Shown here: positions 61,751 to 64,000 of the stretch, one piece after another
Numbering within the stretch: position 1 is the first letter of the stretch
Layout: each line of letters begins with the position of its first letter
NCBI GenBank assembly: GCA_032250805.1
Contig: JAVVEM010000002.1
Coordinates: 1-64,000, forward strand
Source of the DNA: B18-G4 sp032250805
GTDB lineage: Bacteria > Bacteroidota > Bacteroidia > Bacteroidales > B18-G4
DNA: 64,000 nt
Direction: 5' to 3'
Notes under the pieces: model-generated
Told to the model about the DNA's origin: nothing
Database searches by the model: none
What the model saw: only the letters and a program-made list of their open reading frames with translations
Position numbers and translations under genes: made by a program

Positions 61751-63024
61751 ATGAATAAAAAAAAAGTTGGATTTTTTCTGTTATAGCAGTCATTGCGCTG
61801 ACCGGCATTTTATTTACCCAGATCTTCTGGCTGAAGGATACACTCAGTATCCGTAAACAGCAATTCGATCAGAGAGTAAAAATTGCCTTAAAAAGCGTTG
61901 CTACCCAGATCCTTGATGCGCAGATCGATTCTTCGGCAAAATATATGCTCACCCCTTGCGATACTGCTTATCTGCAGAATAACAATATTGATGAGATCAT
62001 TGATCCAATACTACTCGACTCCCTCATGCAGGTTGAATTCAGCTGCATGACCATCGCCGACCCATTTCATTACGGAGTATACAATAGCAGCGACAGCACA
62101 TTTACCCTGGGTCCCTACCAGGATCATGAAGTTGCATTGCTCGTTAGCGGGCACAGGGTATCGCTCAGTTGCATTTATAAGGACGATACCTATATGCTGG
62201 CTGTCTGCTTCCCATTGCAGGAACGAAAAATGCTGAATGAAATGGTCTTGCTGATCATTCTTTCGCTCGCATTCCTGAGCATCCTCAGCCTGAGTTTTTA
62301 TATGATCATCAGGCTGATGTTCAGGCAGAAAAAGCTTTCGGAAATAAAAACCGATTTCATCAACAACATGACACATGAATTTAAAACTCCTATTGCAACA
62401 ATTTCTCTGTCGAGTGAAATGTTGCTTAAAGAAAATATCAATACATTTCCTTATAAAACAAAACGCTATGCCAGGGTGATCTTTGAGGAGAATGCACGCC
62501 TGCAACAGCAGGTTGAGCAAGTGCTGCAACTTTCGGTACTTGAAAGAGGCCGTTTTGACTTAAAAAAGAAAGACCTTGATATGCACAGGATCATTCGCCG
62601 TATGGCTGGGCATTTTTCAGTAACGGCCCAGAACAAGGGAGGTCAGATCATTACAGAGCTGAATGCCGACGAACATCATATCAATGCTGACAAAACACAC
62701 ATTTCAAACATTATTGCCAATCTTGTCGACAATGCGCTGAAATATACACCTGAAGAACCCCGGATCGTAATCAGAACGGCGAACCGGAATGCAAAGCTTA
62801 TCATCTCAGTCAGCGATAATGGTATAGGCATAAGCGCGGAAAATCAAAAGCATATCTTTAAAAAGCTTTTCCGCGTGCCCACGGGAAATATTCATGACGT
62901 AAAAGGATTTGGCCTCGGCCTGTTCTATGTTAAAACGATGGTTGATGCCCATAACGGGCATATCAGCCTTACAAGCGCACTCAATAAAGGAACAACGATA
63001 ATAATTGAATTCAACACTTTATAA
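61751..63024 (+). CDS. Sensor histidine kinase, reading frame broken at an A9 run
   Basis: An ATG at 61751 (MNKKK) is followed by nine A (61757-61765); in that frame a TAG stops after 11 codons. The next frame opens directly after the A run and reads SWIFSVIAVIALTGILFTQIFW, a perfect first membrane helix, and continues to the end at 63024. One extra A would join them; the first in-frame ATG otherwise (61945) would lose the helix. The rest is normal: periplasmic loop, second helix (about 62230-62310), HisKA with H in THEFKTP, N box NLVDNALKYTPEE, G boxes DNGIGIS and GFGLGLFYV. It pairs with the downstream response regulator. Frameshift, slippage or sequencing error cannot be told apart here. 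Confidence 0.85.
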
Positions 63025-63035
63025 AACAATAAAAA

Positions 63036-63734
63036 ATGGCAACAATTCTATTGGTAGAGGACGACCCCAATCTGAGCATGGTATTGCAGGATTATCTTGA
63101 GATGCTGAATTACAAGATCATTCTGGCCACAAATGGCCAGGACGGCCTTACATCATTTTCACAATACAAACATGACCTCTGTATACTGGATGTAATGATG
63201 CCCAAAAAGGATGGATTTACACTAGCTGAGGAGATACGCGAAAAAGACAAGAATGTTCCGATCATCTTTCTTACGGCAAAATCACTAAAAGAAGACCGTA
63301 TAAAAGGTTTTCGGTCAGGATGTGATGATTACATTACGAAACCATTTAGTACCGAAGAGCTTAGCTTGCGAATAGAAGCTATATTACGCCGATGCATTCA
63401 CCAGAAAAGTACCAAATTAGGGAATCTGGCAAAAAAATACGACTTAGGGAAGTATACCTTTGAACCAGCCAACATGATCCTGAACGGCCCTAAGGGCGTT
63501 CGCACTCTCACGCGCAAGGAAACAGCCCTGCTCGGAATTCTTTGCGAAAATAAAAATATGCTTGTAACACGCGAGTTTCTTTTAAAAGAGGTGTGGGGCG
63601 ACGACGACTACTTTCTGGGAAGAAGCATGGATGTGTTCATTGCCAAACTTCGAAAATACCTCAGCAACGACCCGGCACTTTCAATCACGAATGTGCATGG
63701 GGCAGGTTTCAAGCTTGAAACCAATAAGGCCTGA
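63036..63734 (+). CDS. Response regulator, OmpR/PhoB type
   Basis: 232 residues. The receiver domain has DD at positions 8-9 (VEDDPNLSM), the phosphorylated Asp in LCILDVMMPKKDG (about residue 52), Thr in FLTAKS and Lys in TKPFS. The C-terminal winged helix (TRKETALLGILCENKNMLVTREFLLKEVWGDDDYF) is the OmpR type. It starts 11 bases after the histidine kinase and should be its partner. Confidence 0.96.
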   Translation: MATILLVEDDPNLSMVLQDYLEMLNYKIILATNGQDGLTSFSQYKHDLCILDVMMPKKDGFTLAEEIREKDKNVPIIFLTAKSLKEDRIKGFRSGCDDYITKPFSTEELSLRIEAILRRCIHQKSTKLGNLAKKYDLGKYTFEPANMILNGPKGVRTLTRKETALLGILCENKNMLVTREFLLKEVWGDDDYFLGRSMDVFIAKLRKYLSNDPALSITNVHGAGFKLETNKA

Positions 63735-64000
63735 TCAGAAATCAATGCCGGCCTGATCGATCATGAAAGCATATTCAAGCGCCACCTCTTTATACCGCTG
63801 AAAACGTCCGGATGCCCCTCCATGGCCATAATCCATATTTACCCATAAAAAGAGCGGCTCATCGTTGGTTTTCATATCACGCAGCTTTGCCACCCATTTG
63901 GCCGGCTCCCAATACTGAACCTGCGAATCGTGCAAGCCTGTAGTCACCAGTAATGAAGGATAATCCATAGCTTTTACATTGTCGTAGGGGGAATAAGAGA
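63735..64000 (-). CDS. ptrB: Oligopeptidase B, 3' end (gene cut by window edge)
   Basis: The frame is open to the window end and encodes the C-terminal 87 residues or so of an S9 prolyl-oligopeptidase family enzyme. SPYDNVKAMDYPSLLVTTGLHDSQVQYWEPAKW holds the catalytic Asp, and DYGHGGASGRF the catalytic His, both as in oligopeptidase B, which cleaves after basic residues. The nucleophile serine lies beyond the window. Its stop codon is adjacent to that of the response regulator (0 bases between). Confidence 0.88.
   Translation of the reverse strand, partial: SYSPYDNVKAMDYPSLLVTTGLHDSQVQYWEPAKWVAKLRDMKTNDEPLFLWVNMDYGHGGASGRFQRYKEVALEYAFMIDQAGIDF

Overview
The window looks like a chromosomal segment of a Bacteroidota bacterium, probably an anaerobic or microaerophilic member of the Bacteroidales/Marinilabiliales side of the phylum. 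The sequence signs are: repeated promoter -7 boxes of the Bacteroidota form TAnnTTTG (in two cases with a TTG/TTTG box 19 nt upstream), a type IX secretion C-terminal domain, lipoproteins including one with a Cys-Ser-Asp5 surface-export signal, and family-typical genes such as nifJ, a ferredoxin-less iorA with iorB, a dihydroorotate-dehydrogenase-like gene, an M49 peptidase and an OmpA/TPR protein.

Layout. 1-6.1 kb: a pRiA4b ORF-3-like protein, then a TetR regulator with an RND/MMPL exporter, a LolA-like protein and an outer-membrane barrel, with a shared 14-bp box before both tetR and the exporter gene. 6.1-9.2 kb: lipoprotein, folA and a periplasmic protein, bordered by two heptanucleotide repeat arrays. 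9.3-25.8 kb: housekeeping and solitary genes (nucleotide-sugar dehydratase, gcvT, M49 peptidase, sulfotransferase, groES, thioredoxin-glutaredoxin fusion, tRNA-His, oligopeptide permease, YjbQ, a degenerate histidine kinase, a T9SS cargo protein, ACP phosphodiesterase, iorAB, a DHOD-like protein). 26-39.4 kb: nifJ, sppA, folK, deoxynucleoside kinase, OmpA/TPR protein, TrmH methylase, mutS, tRNA-Gly and tRNA-Leu. 39.4-40.9 kb: pssA and a Crp/Fnr regulator.

41-56.7 kb is the most distinctive part: a sulfur-handling and respiratory block. It holds a predicted surface-exposed double-rhodanese lipoprotein, a porin, a periplasmic double rhodanese, mobA and mobB, a Rieske protein with a giant cytochrome b-multihaem cytochrome c fusion, a Psr/Phs-type molybdoenzyme-ferredoxin-NrfD complex, a YeeE/YedE transporter split into two genes, two membrane-anchored rhodanese-like proteins, a small cysteine-rich membrane protein and tatC. 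The two membrane-anchored rhodanese-like proteins both lack the active-site cysteine, and each has exactly one cysteine: its last residue, in the shared ending EGGC. My reading (inference) is a pathway that takes up thiosulfate or polysulfide sulfur, carries it as persulfide on these tails, and couples it to quinone-linked respiration.

56.8-64 kb: a possible class 1 isoprenoid-fold protein, queA, a hydrolase, pdxJ, dtd, a Lys/Cys-rich exported peptide, a two-component system whose kinase reading frame is broken at a run of nine A, and the 3' end of an oligopeptidase B gene cut by the window edge.
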